DNA of 64,000 bases from Melieria omissa (GCA_963971225.1 OZ020270.1:16913817-16977816), one strand, 5' to 3'. Positions 20,589-31,302 are shown, counted from the stretch's first letter. Numbers and translations are program-made. Notes: generated from the letters alone by a model not told the origin.

Positions 20589-20835
20589 TATATGCTTTGT
20601 TTACTTCTGCAAGCGAAAGAGGGGAAATGCTTATGCAGAGGTACCAAAATGTGATGCACCTGAAGGCAGCTGCGGGAGTGCTTGCTGCTGGTGCGTGCGT
20701 ATATCACACAAAGCGAAACGCGAAAATGTATACAAGCGGGAGAGCGCGAGATCAACAGCTGGAGTGCTTGCTGCTGATCTGCGATATGCACAAAGCAAAA
20801 GAAGGACAACTGTGCAGATTAGCGAGTTAGTGGGA
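20589..20835. other. Unassigned sequence between errantivirus 1 and Gypsy-M
   Basis: About 250 bp with AAAG(A/C)G-rich runs and a GGAGTGCTTGCTGCTG motif that occurs twice (near 20,675 and 20,761). Open frames on both strands overlap and look like chance. At its right edge a small duplication (CTCGTACCAC) precedes the truncated Gypsy-M integrase. Confidence 0.4.
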
Positions 20836-21697
20836 TGCAGGCGTGGTACGAGGAGTGGTACGAGTTTTCCTTATTCCCAGCAGCTCACACACTTCCTTGA
20901 ATACCGCAGACTCGAAATTCCAGCCTTGATCCGAGTGTAACTCCAACGGAGCTCCGAACCTGGCTACCCAGTTGTTTACCAGCTTTTCCGAGATCGTAGT
21001 GGCCTCCTGGTTAGGAATAGGGTACACTTCGGGCCATTTGCTGAAGTAATCCATTACCACCAGCACATATTTGTTGCCTTGAGTGCTAGTTGGGATGGGC
21101 CGGCGACGTCCATAGCAATCCGCTCGAAGGGCGCTCCTACGTTGTACTGCTGCATGCGGCCCCGAAATCTTCTTGTCGGCCCTTTCGCGGCTGAACATCG
21201 GTCACACCTCTTAATCCACTCGGCTACAGACTCCTGACATCCTACCCAGTAGAATCGTCTTTTTATGTTGGCGACGGTTTTGGTGATGCCTAGGTGCCCT
21301 CCACTGGAGTCGTTATGGTATGCCTCAATGACATCGTTGATTCTGCATTTCGGGACTACCATTAGAGAGTTGCTGGTCCGACCATCCTCGCTTTCCCATT
21401 CCCGGTACAGGCATTCATCCTTCAGCCGCAGACTTTGCCACTGCGCCCACTAAGCCTTAGCGATCGGGCTCTCACCGGCCGTCTCCCGCCAGTCTGGACG
21501 TGCGCCTTGCTCCTTGCCTTCAATGATTTTTTTAAGATCCGCGCTGGTCCTTTTGTATCCTCTCCGCAGACCCCACTTCCTCTGGCAGAACGCTGACCAA
21601 TCGTACGTCGACTATCTGCTCTTTGCTTTCGGCTCACGAACAATGCCTGCATTCGGTTTTGCACGGACGGCGTGACAAGGCATCGGCATTTAAATGG
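20836..21697 (-). pseudogene. Gypsy-M RNase H end and integrase, broken
   Basis: Continuing from the P-element boundary, the minus strand closes RNase H with HLNADALSRRPC, followed by a frameshifted linker (21,422-21,664). The integrase follows: the zinc region YHNDSSGGHLGI ... RCDRCSAAKG (21,170-21,320) and the core AMDVAGPS, SDQGWNFES at 20,880-21,130. The frame shifts near 21,115 and the protein ends soon after the RKTRTTP segment, before the catalytic glutamate region seen in Gypsy-P. It would have joined element DNA to the genome; truncation removes that ability. Confidence 0.82.
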
Positions 21698-21705
21698 CTG
21701 CTACC
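21698..21705. repeat. Target-site duplication of the P-like element (left copy)
   Basis: CTGCTACC here and at 25,363-25,370. An 8-bp duplication is the P-superfamily rule. On the minus strand the Gypsy-M RNase H frame reads into one copy and out of the other (KGSS then HLNADALSRR). Confidence 0.88.
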
Positions 21706-22009
21706 AAAGAATATGAAGTAATATAGAACGCGCATGTGGGCACAAAAGTGTTTTCGGTTGCTATGATGCGAGCGGGAAGAGCGAAGCGTAGGCATTTGAA
21801 AATGTTAGGTTCATAACATTTTCTGTTAGATTTGCGTAGGACAACAGCAAAAAGCTATGTTATTGTTCGCAACGGCTTCACTCGTGTAAATTGAAGTGGT
21901 GGTTGCTGCAGCGTAGTGTTCGCTCAATCATTTTTTGCATGCATGTTTCTTGATCTTGTTTGCCGAAGTGCAAGCAAAAAATAAACAACGAACGAAGGCA
22001 TCGTCATCA

Positions 22010-22440
22010 TTGTTTCAACGAAGATGACTCGGGATTCGCTAATGTTTTTGTTGTTGTCGTTTATTGTGTGTATGCTTTTTTGGTTTTGCTGCACAAATTG
22101 CTGTAATGTCACTATCAATCGAAGCTTTGTGGTGTATGGCTGTTTGCTCAAATGCTGCTCTTTGATTGATTTTTAAAACGTGCAAATATTTAGACGTGGT
22201 TGAATCCAATTTGAAATTTTCACAAATATTTTTACGTGGCGAGTTCCAAGTAAAATCATTTGTTTATATTTTGACGTGGTTGATACCAATTTTGAACCTT
22301 TTGCAGCGGTTTTTTTTACGTGGTTGAATCCAATTTGAAATTTCTACAAATATTTTTACGTGGCGCATTCCAAGTAAAATTATTTGTTTATATTTTGACG
22401 TGGTTGATACCAATTTTGAATTTTTTTAAGAAGTATTTTA
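22010..22440 (+). repeat. ACGTGG-repeat block in the P1 5' region
   Basis: Six imperfect units with core ACGTGG (near 22,193, 22,232, 22,272, 22,317, 22,359 and 22,397), alternating GACGTGGTTGATACC, ACGTGGTTGAATCC and ACGTGGCGAGTTCC. Two more units than the near-copy at 1,079-1,440. The place between terminus and transposase start suits subterminal transposase-binding sites or a promoter. Confidence 0.75.
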
Positions 22441-22491
22441 ACGCCATTGTCCAACATTGTAATTCTATTTTGTGTTTCGGCTTGTTACAAT

Positions 22492-24808
22492 ATGGCTACA
22501 AATATAAAGACAAATAGAAATTCATCAACGTCTGGAATTCAATGTTGTGTTCGCAGTTGCAACAAATCGAGACGACAATGCGAGAATCTTAGATTATTTA
22601 GATTCCCCGCTGCTGATTTCGTGTTTGGCCAAATTTGGCGCCAAAAATGCAATATATCTTATGACGACTATAACCGAAAACTGTATATTTGTGAAAATCA
22701 TTTCTCCAGTACTTATGTAGGAAAAAGGTTTCTAAAAAAGGATGCGATTCCAACCTTAAACTTAGACGAAGATCATGAGATTTCGGATGAAGAATTTTTA
22801 GAACCAGATTCTTCATTGAAACGACCACGTCAAAATAACCCATTATTACAAAAAGAAATACAGCGACCTATTAAACAAATTCAAAAAATTAACGAAAAAT
22901 TGCGAAAAGAAAAGCGCTTTATTTTAAAATCCAAGAATTGTTGTTCAAAGACTTTAAAAAATTCAATTGATTCTTTAAAACATATCAACTTGGAATCCAA
23001 AACATTTTGTAAACTTTTACTTAGCACCCGGCCAAAAGAATATTCTGCCGAAGTGAAATATTTAGCGCGAAATATTTTTTATATTTCAAAATCAACATAT
23101 TCTTTCCTTAGAGATAAGTTAAATTTCAATTTGCCACATATCAGCACCTTAAATCGGTGGGCTCCAATAAAGTTCCTTCAGCCCGGTATCAACAATGTGG
23201 CTTTTGAATTCATTAAAAAGATGTGCTTAGAGTTGAAGGAAAAAAATGAAAATAATATGGTTCTTTTAATGGACGAAATGGCAATACGTAGAGAATTACG
23301 ATACAATCAAAAACTAGATTTAATTGACGGATTTGAATGCACAGGCTTCGAAAGAACAAAAAAAATTTGTAAGCAAGTATGTGTATTTATGTTGAAGTCC
23401 ATGTTCTCGAGTTGGTGTTCAATTTTATTTTGTGTCAGAGAATGGATTAACAGCAGATACGTTGTGCAAAATAATTAAAGAAAATTTGCGAAATTGTTGG
23501 CCTAAATGCGACTTGAAAACGCCTGATGGTTTAGTTAGCTTTAAAGTAGTTCAAGAGCTTTGGGAGAGGGAAGAAAATTGTAAAACCAAAATGTGCCCAA
23601 AATTGACTAGACAACACATATTTCCAAATTCATTTGAAAAAATGCGTGTTAAATTTGCCACGCAAGGGTTCAGTAAAACAGTTGAAGCTGCTATCAGAAC
23701 AATTTCAGACATAAGTGGATTTAAAAAAATCTCACAAGAGGTAGCGTTATCCACAGCTGATTTTATAGCAAAAATTGATCAAATATTTGATTGCATGAAT
23801 AGTGGATCTTTGTATGCAGATAACTGCTACCGATCTGCTCTTCAGATTAAGAAAGAATCGCACACATTTATTCAAACATTTTTATATTATCTAGAGGAAG
23901 TGAAATTTGTTGATGAAAAAAAACGAGTTTTCTTCCTAGATGGCATGAAACTATCCTTAAAATCGGTCCTTCTACTTGTAGATGAAATATTAAAAGATAA
24001 TTCGGACAAGTTTTTTATTATGACAAAGGCCTTTAACCAGGACAAGTTGGAGAATACGTTTGCTGTGTTAAGGCAAAAAGGAGGTAATAACTGTAACCCC
24101 TCTGTAGCCGAACTTAATAATATCTTAGCCAGGTTATTAGCCTTTAAAATAATAAAGTTTAGCTCCCCTTCCAATTGTGAAGAGACGCAAGATTCAATGA
24201 CTAATTTAATTTCAAGCGCTTCTTTTAATGAGGATGTTTTGCAGACTAATGGCGATGATAATGACAATGAAATCCTGGAAAATCTTGATCTAAGTAGTTA
24301 GATGCACGAGACGTATTTTGTAGGTGACACCTTTTGTAATCCGAAAGATATTAACTTAGAGCTGGTTTCCATGAGGTATTTTGTTGGATACGTAGCGTAC
24401 AAAATCATTCCTAAATTAAATTGTGAAAAATGCGGTGACGAATTGAGAAAAAGGGATGAAGTTTTGACAGCTCCAAGTGAAATTTTTATTTTTCACAAAA
24501 ATTATCAGTCAATTTCTGATTTTGGTAATCTTTTTGCTCCTTCCAATTCCCTAATGAATGTATGCATAAAACATATTTTAATTTTTCATAAAATCTTCGA
24601 AGCAGAACCTGAAAAAATTGGTATTAAAGCACACGTTTTACAATCTTGTAAAAATGCTACACCTGAATGGTTCCATGGTGAGTGCTGTAACCATAGAGTC
24701 CAAATTTTAGATTTTCTTATTTTAGTTCTTCTACGAAAACACTGCATGTGGGCTGTGCAAAAAGGAAGTTCGAAAGAACGAAAATTGAAAATAATTAATG
24801 GCAAATAA
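22492..24808 (+). pseudogene. P-element/THAP9-like transposase, broken
   Basis: The ATG at 22,492 opens a THAP zinc-finger domain: CVRSCNKS near residue 15, two tryptophan-bearing strands, and CENHF as the C-x2-H close near residue 70 (site-specific DNA binding). A leucine/lysine-rich coil follows, then the catalytic-domain start with LLMDEMAIRREL (first acidic residue) and the GFECTG hairpin. A one-base shift near 23,415 moves to the frame beginning VSENGLTADTL. After about 23,515 the protein jumps to KMCPKLTRQHIFPNSFEKM, so the segment with the second catalytic aspartate and HLLK-type motif is missing. LENTFAVLRQKGGNN and YFVGYVAYKI follow. An in-frame TAG at 24,299 precedes the last 168 codons. 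Dead on three counts. Confidence 0.88.
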
Positions 24809-25331
24809 AAAAATTCTTATTAAAAATTATTATTTATGAAAGATAAATTTAAACGAAAGTAAAACAATAAACATAAAACCTTACAATAATATTTTTAATA
24901 AATAACTATAAACGCTCTTGTGAAACATGTTTGCACCCATATTTTACTACACCAAGTTCAGCATTTTTTTGGCTAATTGTAATTTGCTTGTGATTATAAA
25001 AAAGAAAGCAGAAATAGCGACGCAACAATTACCAACAACATCAATGCTATCCCGCCTGCACGGCACAGCGTAAAAAACAGTATACCGCTAACTTTTTTTT
25101 GTTTGCAAATATTATAATGCTATTCCCCGCGACAACAAAAGCAGCGTTCATCGTCATGTTTATCAAGTGGCGCAACAGCAGCGAGAATACGAATGAGTAC
25201 AGAAGCGACTTCAATTCACATGTTACGCCGAAGTTACAGAGATTTCGGCTGTTAGTAACAGAGATTTCTGCTGTCAATAACAGAGGGTACTACCAGCAGT
25301 ACCCACCATACAACGCGTTTGCTTGTATGAG
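24809..25331. other. 3' non-coding part of P1
   Basis: AT-rich at first, with AATAAA-like signals (24,865-24,900), then GC-balanced sequence with the short direct repeat CAGAGATTTC(G/T)GCTGT near 25,240 and 25,260. No gene seen. It lies inside the P1 termini. Confidence 0.6.
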
Positions 25332-25370
25332 ATGCGCGTTCTATATTACTTCATATTCTTTGCTGCTACC

Positions 25371-27084
25371 CTTGCAATGCTCTACCGTGTAGTCGTAGCT
25401 CTGCAGCCGCTCGATCCACCGCGCCAACTGGCCTTCCGGATCTTTAAAGTTCAATAGCCATTTCAATGCCGCATGATCTGTGCGCAGGCGAAACTTTTGC
25501 CCTTACGGGTATTTGTGGAAGTGTTTCACGGATTCCAATACTGCGAGCAACACACTTCGTGTCACACAATAGTTGCGTTCAGGCTTTGACAAAATTTTAC
25601 TGTAGTAGGCTATTACTTGTTCTTGGCCATCTATTATCTGTTATAGCACACAGCCAATACTATGCCCACTTGCATCTGTATCCAGCACAAACATCTCTCC
25701 AGGCACGGGGATTGCCAGAATTGGAGCAGTGCACAATTTTTCCTTCAGTCGTGCAAAAGCCTGCTCCTGCTCTTCGCCTCATGCGAAGGCTTGATTCTTT
25801 TTCGTCAGTTTGTGCAAGCTGCCAGCTATCGCAAATCCTGGAACGAATATTCGGTATTATGTGCACAGGCCCAGGAAACTGCGGAGTTCGTGTAGATTGC
25901 GTGGTCGGGGCCACTCCTTCACCACCGTGATCTTGCCTTCGTCCGTATTTACTCCGCGAGCGGTAACCGTGTGACCCAGATACTTGACCTCTTTTTGGAA
26001 CAGCGAGCACTTCTTTGGGTTGAGTTTAAGCCCGGCTTTTGTATCCGCTCGAAAACCTGCTTTAGCTTTCCCAGGTGGTCGTCGAAGCTTTTACCAATCA
26101 CCATTATGTCGTCGATGTACACCAGACACACGTTCCATTAGCCGCTCGAATGTTGCTGGTGCGTTGCAGAGTCCAAACGGCATGACGGTGAACTGCCACA
26201 AACCGTCGCCAACACTAAAAGCCGTTTTCTCCTTGGCCTTGTCTGCAAGCTCCACCTGCCAAAGCCGCTGCGTAAGTCGAGTGTGGAAAACCACTGTGTG
26301 CCTGACAGTGTGTCCAGGGTGTCATCGATCCAAGGTAGTGGATAGCTGTCCTTCTTAGTCACGTCATTGAGCTTTCGATAGTCCACACAAAATCGGGTAC
26401 TGCCATCCTTTTTCTTGACTAGCACGACCTGCGAGCACCAAGGGCCTGACGAAGGCTCTATGAGCTTTTCTTTATGCATGTTTTCAATCAAATTTGTGAC
26501 CTCTTCCCTCTTGGCCAGAGGAACTCGTCTTGGCGGTTGGCGGATTGGTTTCGCACTTCCGGTGTCGATGTTGTGCTTCACTATGGCTGTTCTTCCGCCC
26601 GCTTCCGTTGCAAATATTGACCCATAGTGCTGCAGGAGTGACCGTGCCTTCTGTTTCTGCTCGGCTGTCAATTCGCTGCACCACTGGTTCTGCGGTATGG
26701 CGTCCATGTTAGAACCGCTTTTCTTACTTCCTCCGGGTGGACTGCTTCGCAATTGACAACTGCTTCAGCCTCTCTACACTCGCCAATTACCTCATCTTTC
26801 CCGACATATCTGGGTGTGTTCAGTGAGTTGAGTATCCTGACTGGTATTTTTCCATTTTTGGGTTCCACTAATGTACGTCCGATAATTATGTTGTCGTATC
26901 CTTGTTTTGACGCTTCTACAACCCACAGCCAACTTGTCCCATCGTCCTCGTCCACCTTTGCCCAAACAATCGCCTCGGAATTCGCTGGTATCTTCTGGTG
27001 TTGACACGAGACAACTTTCCTTACCGCCACGCTTCGCTCATAGCCAGTGTGCAGGGGAAATTCAACGTTGACATACCTCAGCAC
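25371..27084 (-). pseudogene. Gypsy-M pol: reverse transcriptase and RNase H
   Basis: Minus-strand order: the linker from MLRYVNVEFPLHTGY (27,084) to the stop at 26,668, then the reverse transcriptase overlapping in the next frame (26,752-26,138) with PPRRVPLAKREE, EPSSGPWCSQVVLVKKKDGS, FCVDYRKLN and FSTLDLRSGF. The frame shifts near 26,270, and the polymerase motif VYIDDIMV is in another frame (26,108-26,119). RNase H follows down to 25,371 with several breaks. The catalytic YIDD is still present, unlike in Gypsy-P. Frameshifts make the polyprotein non-functional. Confidence 0.83.
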
Positions 27085-27401
27085 ATGAAATCGACGCCGA
27101 TAATCACGTCATCCATTATATCCGCGACGATGAACTCATGTTCCAGGCTGCTGCTGCCGATAGCAATTGTTTTTGTTACTTTTCCTCTTACCGGCGCACG
27201 CTCGCCAGTCGCAGTCCTCAGCTGTATGCCATGCAGTGGATCCCAGTTCTTCAGAAGCTTCCTTTTTATGATCGAATATGACGCTCCAGTATCCAGTGTT
27301 AACACGAACAACTTTCCATCTATCTTTCCTTCAATCGTCAAGCTGCTGGGTTGTCGTTTCAACTGTGAGACAAGGACGGTGGGGCAGCAGGTTGTGGGCA
27401 T
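27078..27401 (-). pseudogene. Gypsy-M aspartic protease domain
   Basis: A retropepsin-like domain of about 107 codons cleaves the polyprotein in functional elements. The catalytic motif LDTGASYS is at about 27,299, and the flap-end ADIMDDVIIGVDF precedes the stop. The frame closes at TGA (27,078) directly after VDFMC, whereas the next domain opens in a different frame at an overlapping ATG. Gypsy-P has the identical break, so it is not private to this copy. Confidence 0.82.
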
Positions 27402-27430
27402 CAGCTCTCGCCCCTTTGGGCTGACCCGTT

Positions 27431-28806
27431 TTAGTTTAACGACTCGTCGTCCTCAGCCCGGCGCTTGTTGGCTGAGCCTCGATTGTCAGTATTCCTCGCT
27501 TCAGGATATTGCGATCGAGAACGGGAACGCATCTTTCGTTGGCGGCAGTCTCGTGCTATGTGACCCTGCTTGCCACATGTCCAGCAAACTACTTTAGAGG
27601 AGACAACCCGTGGCCTGCCCGGTGTCTCAGAGCTTATGGCCTGGATCGAAATGTCGCTGTCCGGCTGGATTTGGCGTATTCTTGCAGGTGCATACCGAGT
27701 GCCTCCAGTCCATGTCGCCTCATATGTCATCGCGCTGGTCACCGTTTCCTTAAATGTGGGCTTGCCCATCATCAACGCACTGCGACGTGGCTCCGGATCA
27801 TGAAGACCTTCAATGAACGACTCAATCTTCATTCTCTCGAGATTACCAGCGCCGAATTTTGGGTAGCACAACTGTACGAGCCGCTCAATGTCTGCTGCAT
27901 ATGTCTGCAGCGTCTCGCTGGCTCTCTGCCTGCGGTTCTTTAGCTCACAGTAGTACAGCGTATGGTTGTGCTCGTCGCTGTACTTCGCTGCCAACGCTCT
28001 CATGACGGCCTCATAATCACTTCTCGAACATTCCAGAACTGATTTCATTACCTCAGCCGCAGGACCCTTCAGCGCTAGTGCCAATCTCCGACCCTTCCTG
28101 ATTTTCCAAAGTAGCTAAGTCGAATTGCAGTTTAAATGTATCGAACGGCGTAGCACCATCATAAGTAGGCACTTCTGTTCGGGTGGCGAAACTGTACCTC
28201 TCTAAGCCGCTCGTAGATTTTTCTGTTTACCGAATCCTCCAGACTGTCAACTCGTTTGTCTAAATGTTCTACTCGCGTCTCCAGGTGCTCAACTTTCACA
28301 ATCCTGTCTGAAATCTCTTCCACTTTCTGCTCCAAGCGCGCAGAATTTTCCTGAAGCTTGCTGGACAACTCGCGATTCGCATTATCAAATTTTTCCGCAT
28401 TTTCCTGGAGTTTTGCCGAAATTTCCTGATTCGTAGTTTCGAGTTTCGCTGCCATTTGCTCTGACATTTCCCGATTTTCACGGTTTGAAGTCTCGATTTT
28501 CGCAGAAGTTTCTTGAAACATGCCTCTCATTGCAACCATAAGCTGGCTCATGTCCATTGCTTGTGGTGGCGCAGCCGCTGCAGCCGTACTTTGCATCGAC
28601 GCAGCACCCGCAGGCGATTCCTCCACCTTGGCCGACGCCTCTTGTTCCTGCGTTCCGAACTCGTGTGCAGCCCAATCGATGCCTCGTGATTCACACGCCT
28701 CTCGCAAGCGCAGCTGCAACTCCACCTTCCTGCCAGCAGTCCGCAAATTCCAGGCAGCCAGCTCCTTCTTCAGCTGGTCCACCTTCAGCGGCTCGAGTTT
28801 AACCAT
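27431..28806 (-). pseudogene. Gypsy-M gag: SAP domain, coiled coil, CCHC knuckle
   Basis: The ATG at 28,806 opens a SAP-like motif (VDQLKKELAAWNLRTAG, then VELQLRLREAC), unusual for a gag and normally a DNA/chromatin-binding helix-turn-helix. An alanine-rich linker and a long coiled coil with heptads such as LETRVEHLDKRVDSLED follow. The frame stops at 28,159 and resumes at 28,084, with a gap of about 75 bases, in the capsid-like region (TLYYCELKNRRQ, YAADIERLVQLC). A zinc knuckle CWTCGKQGHIARDC and an RS-rich tail end at 27,431. Gag packages the RNA into particles. Confidence 0.82.
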
Positions 28807-28871
28807 GTCTGCGTTTTTATAATTTTATTTATTTATTTATACTTTTTTTTTATCTCCAGTAACACAATCCT

Positions 28872-28992
28872 GACTTCTGACACCAAATGTTACGAAAATC
28901 CCAAGTTTTTCCAAGGTTCGTTTGGATTGTGTTTGAAAATAAAACAACTTCAATTATTTAGCGCAAACTGCAGTCAGAAACTAACAATCACC
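28872..28992 (-). repeat. Gypsy-M LTR end and primer-binding site
   Basis: On the minus strand the LTR end TTTTCGTAACA (ending near 28,888) is followed by TTTGGTGTCAGAAGT, the primer-binding site that Gypsy-P also has. The LTR part (28,889-28,992) matches the solo LTR at 14,056-14,158. It is truncated at 28,993 where a P-like terminus begins. Confidence 0.8.
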
Positions 28993-29337
28993 CAAGAATA
29001 TGAAGTGTATAGAAGGCGCATCTGAGCTCAAAATTTTTTTTTCAAATTTTTGTTTGCGAACTTCACAGAGCGGTGGGAAGCCACAAAAGGGAAAGAGTGG
29101 TGCCAGCAGGAGAGCAAGCGCTTGAGTTTACGCTCATTGACTGTGCGAACTGAAGCACGCGCTACAACAAACACATATGAAGTGAAAGTACCGCTTCTCC
29201 TGTGTACTTTGAGGCGTTGGTGGTTGTTTTGGTCACTAAATAATTTTGTGTGCAAATTTCTCACAGCAACACCAGCCAGCGCAATTATCGTCGTTTCAAC
29301 GACGCCATTGCTTTTTGTTGTTGTAGTTTTTGTGTGT
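28993..29337 (+). mobile_element. P-like terminus and subterminal region (P2 left end)
   Basis: CAAGAATATGAAGTGTATAG and GGCGCATC (28,993-29,022) is a diverged version of the 31-bp P1 terminus. Sequence at 29,290-29,337 (CGTTTCAACGACGCC, TTTTTGTTGTTGTAG) also resembles the P1 5' region. It lies inside the Gypsy-M LTR, so a second P-like element entered the same retroelement. The matching right terminus was not found. Open frames here are not supported as genes. Confidence 0.65.
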
Positions 29338-29600
29338 AACTTAAGGAAATTTACATTTAAATTTCCAAAAAAAAAAACAAAACTTTATTTTGATACCGTC
29401 TTTATTCGAGGTTTTATTCAGACTGACTTAATGCTATTTTACACTTTCGCTTAACACCTCGTTTGCCCTGTTTTGCTGTCGTTAGGAATTACCAATTTTT
29501 GCAATTATGCAGGTATTTGCACAAATGTAATTAACCGAGTCAATTCTTGGAATGACCAATTTTGCAGTGTGCAGATATTTGCACACAAGTGCACATTAGT
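29338..29600 (-). repeat. Errantivirus 1-family LTR fragment, inverted
   Basis: The reverse complement matches 20,335-20,588: the LTR 3' end (near 29,338), a poly-A stretch, the AATAAAG region, and both TTGTGCAAATA-type repeats in order. The first 170 or so bases of the LTR are missing (break after CACAAGTGCA, near 29,598). Confidence 0.8.
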
Positions 29601-31170
29601 CGATTGGAGCTTTTAGTAGTTTTAAACTACTGTTAAAATAGTTGAAATTTTTGAAAAATAGAAACATTTCGTTTCCTTGTAAATTACAAAGCTCATCTTT
29701 TATTAACTTTTTGCAGTTATGACAGTCAAATTTTTCAATAGTTTGCATCAATATGAAACCAGAGAAATAACGAAGGGAACCATCACTCATATGTTCATTT
29801 TTTATAATCCCACGGCAGCCGCCGTGGCTCAGTTGGTTAGTGCGCGGTCCAGCGAGTCGCATGCAGAGCGACGCAAGATCGAATACTGCATGTAGTAACA
29901 CCTAAAAAAAATAACGGGAAACTCGTTTTCTCTTTCGGTGGCTGTCCTCTCAGCTGGAAATGGCAAACCTATGAGCGTAAAAATTGCCTATGAAAAAGCT
30001 CCCAACCTGCCGTTCGGAACCGGCATAAAACTGTAGGTCCCTTCCACCCGCGTACAAAATTCACACGCACAACACGGGTGGTTGCGGGAAGCTAGGCCTT
30101 AGTCTCGCGTAAGCGGGCTGTCGTGCCAATCAATTATTAAATTAATTAAGGCATTTGAAGAATTCGCTTTCTCTGCATCAAATATATCCTTTGATAAGCA
30201 AAATTCTTCACCGAACTCTTAATTTATAGCATTTTGAGTTTCATTGTCAATTTCAAACAAACTGGTATTATATTCAATTGTTATAAATAAACCTTCGTCA
30301 GTTGGTTCACAATTGAAGGTTCCTGCCTTAAATGCTATTATTTTCATTGAGATCATTATCGCAAGAATATGGTCAAACTCAAAAAGTGAAGGATTATTGT
30401 TTGTAACTCCTCTTTTTCTTACCAAATAAAAAATATTTTCAAGCGGGTCTTGATTAAGTCTTGATAATAAAAGAAAATTGGATTTTTCTGAAGTAATTGA
30501 TAAAACTATACCATTTCAACAGTATACAGTTTTAGGATACTGACAACTTTTGACATAGTTTTTCATTTCCTTCAAATAATTTTGGATATTGTTATTCTCA
30601 CGAAGAGCTGATCGGAAAGGATTTTTATCAACAAGAACATGGCTATTCAAACAATCAAAAAGTCAGTTTATTTTTTCAATAAATATAGCTGTGAACAAAG
30701 CTTTTTCTTTGCAATCATTATAACAGCCATTTTCAACCAAAGATTTTATGGCTGCGGATACAGTATTGCTAAATATGAGTTGCGTATTTAACCTTCATTT
30801 TTTCAAATGAATTAGGATGAATATGCTTTGTTGTCAATTTGGGACAGAGGCGGGTTGAATTGTTTTTATCCAATTCATATAACCTGCAAATAATCGACCA
30901 AGAAATATGTCCATCAGTCGAAGTTTCATCATCAGCAAATTTGTTGAAGGGAAAGCGATCGTCAATGAAAAAAAGGTATACACACAAAAATAAGCGCGAA
31001 CAAGTGAAATTGTGTTGTTGCTTTTGTTGGCTTTTTTGGTGGTTGATTATTTCATTGTGTGTGAAGGCAACGCACAAAGTTTTGCGAATATTTTCGATCA
31101 GCCGAAGTGCGTATGGGACCTGCTGCGCTGAAAGCAAGGCGCATAACAGCAGCAGTAACATCATCACAGC
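29601..31170 (-). pseudogene. P-like transposase remnant (P2), minus strand
   Basis: Three minus-strand pieces are collinear with the second half of the P1 transposase but clearly diverged. 31,167-30,770 gives LCPKLTTKHIHPNSFEKMKV (P1: MCPKLTRQHIFPNSFEKM). About 30,660-30,220 gives KNPFRSALRENN, LENIFYLVRKRGVTNNNP and ILAIMISMKIIAF. 29,812-29,600 gives SLRYFSGFILM with a C-x2-C pair. A SINE splits the last two at about 29,813-30,150. The THAP domain and first half of the catalytic domain are absent. It represents another P subfamily than P1. Confidence 0.8.
29813..30150 (+). mobile_element. tRNA-derived SINE
   Basis: The head is tRNA-like: GCCGTGGCTCAGTTGGTTAG (A-box TGGCTCAGTTGG at 29,824-29,835) and GATCGAATAC (B-box at 29,878-29,887) at polymerase III spacing. 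The body carries ATGGCAAACC, GAAAAAGCTCCC, CTGCCGTTCGGA and AAACTGTAGGTCCC, a block I remember from an abundant SINE of tephritid flies. It ends in an AT-rich tail (ATTAAATTAATTAA). It has no coding capacity and relies on LINE machinery. Confidence 0.85.
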
Positions 31171-31260
31171 GCACAGTTGATGTGCGACTGACCACCAGTG
31201 TGCTTACTTAATTTTTATGTGGTAGACTCGGCGAAAAAAATGTGGTAGCTTTGAATGAAA
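31076..31260. repeat. Repeat shared with 40,047-40,195
   Basis: AGCCGAAGTGCGTATGGGACCT and flanks occur here and at 40,160-40,190 in the same orientation, while the nearby AGTGTGCTTAC here is the inverse of GTAAGCACACT at 40,072. The pieces look like ends of a DNA element of unknown type. The sequence adjoins the N-terminal edge of the P2 remnant. Confidence 0.5.
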
Positions 31261-31302
31261 TGTGGTAGATTTTTTTTATTGTACAATAACCCTTCGATGG
31301 GC

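Larger units (their letters stand above)
21706..25362 (+). mobile_element. P-superfamily DNA transposon (P1) inserted in Gypsy-M
   Basis: Inverted termini of 31 bp (21,705-21,735 and 25,332-25,362; CAAAGAATATGAAG at the left end) match perfectly, with an 8-bp duplication CTGCTACC outside. The length is about 3,657 bp. Terminal length, duplication length and a THAP-type transposase all agree on the P superfamily. The 5' region holds an ACGTGG-repeat block (22,190-22,440). The 3' non-coding part (24,809-25,331) has no gene. Confidence 0.92.
20836..28992 (-). mobile_element. Gypsy-M: Ty3/gypsy retrotransposon, minus strand, 3'-truncated
   Basis: Read on the minus strand: LTR end and primer site (28,992-28,872), gag with SAP and CCHC domains, protease, reverse transcriptase, RNase H and an integrase that stops abruptly at about 20,836. 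The integrase C-terminus and 3' LTR are gone. It is a sister of Gypsy-P (31,864-37,824). A P-like element (21,706-25,362) splits its RNase H. The 5' LTR is cut at 28,993 by a P-like terminus. Confidence 0.88.

Noticed and set aside
20589..20835. Minus- and plus-strand frames of 73-81 codons
   Set aside because: Overlapping frames in all phases with no motif; probably low-complexity chance.
28520..28822. Plus-strand frames over the gag start, and the mirror at 32,275-32,577
   Set aside because: They recur in both Gypsy copies only because they are antisense to the conserved SAP/Ala-rich gag; composition is that of a shadow frame.
29820..29890. A tRNA gene
   Set aside because: A and B boxes are present, but the cloverleaf is imperfect and the downstream body is that of a SINE, so it is a SINE head and not a functional tRNA.
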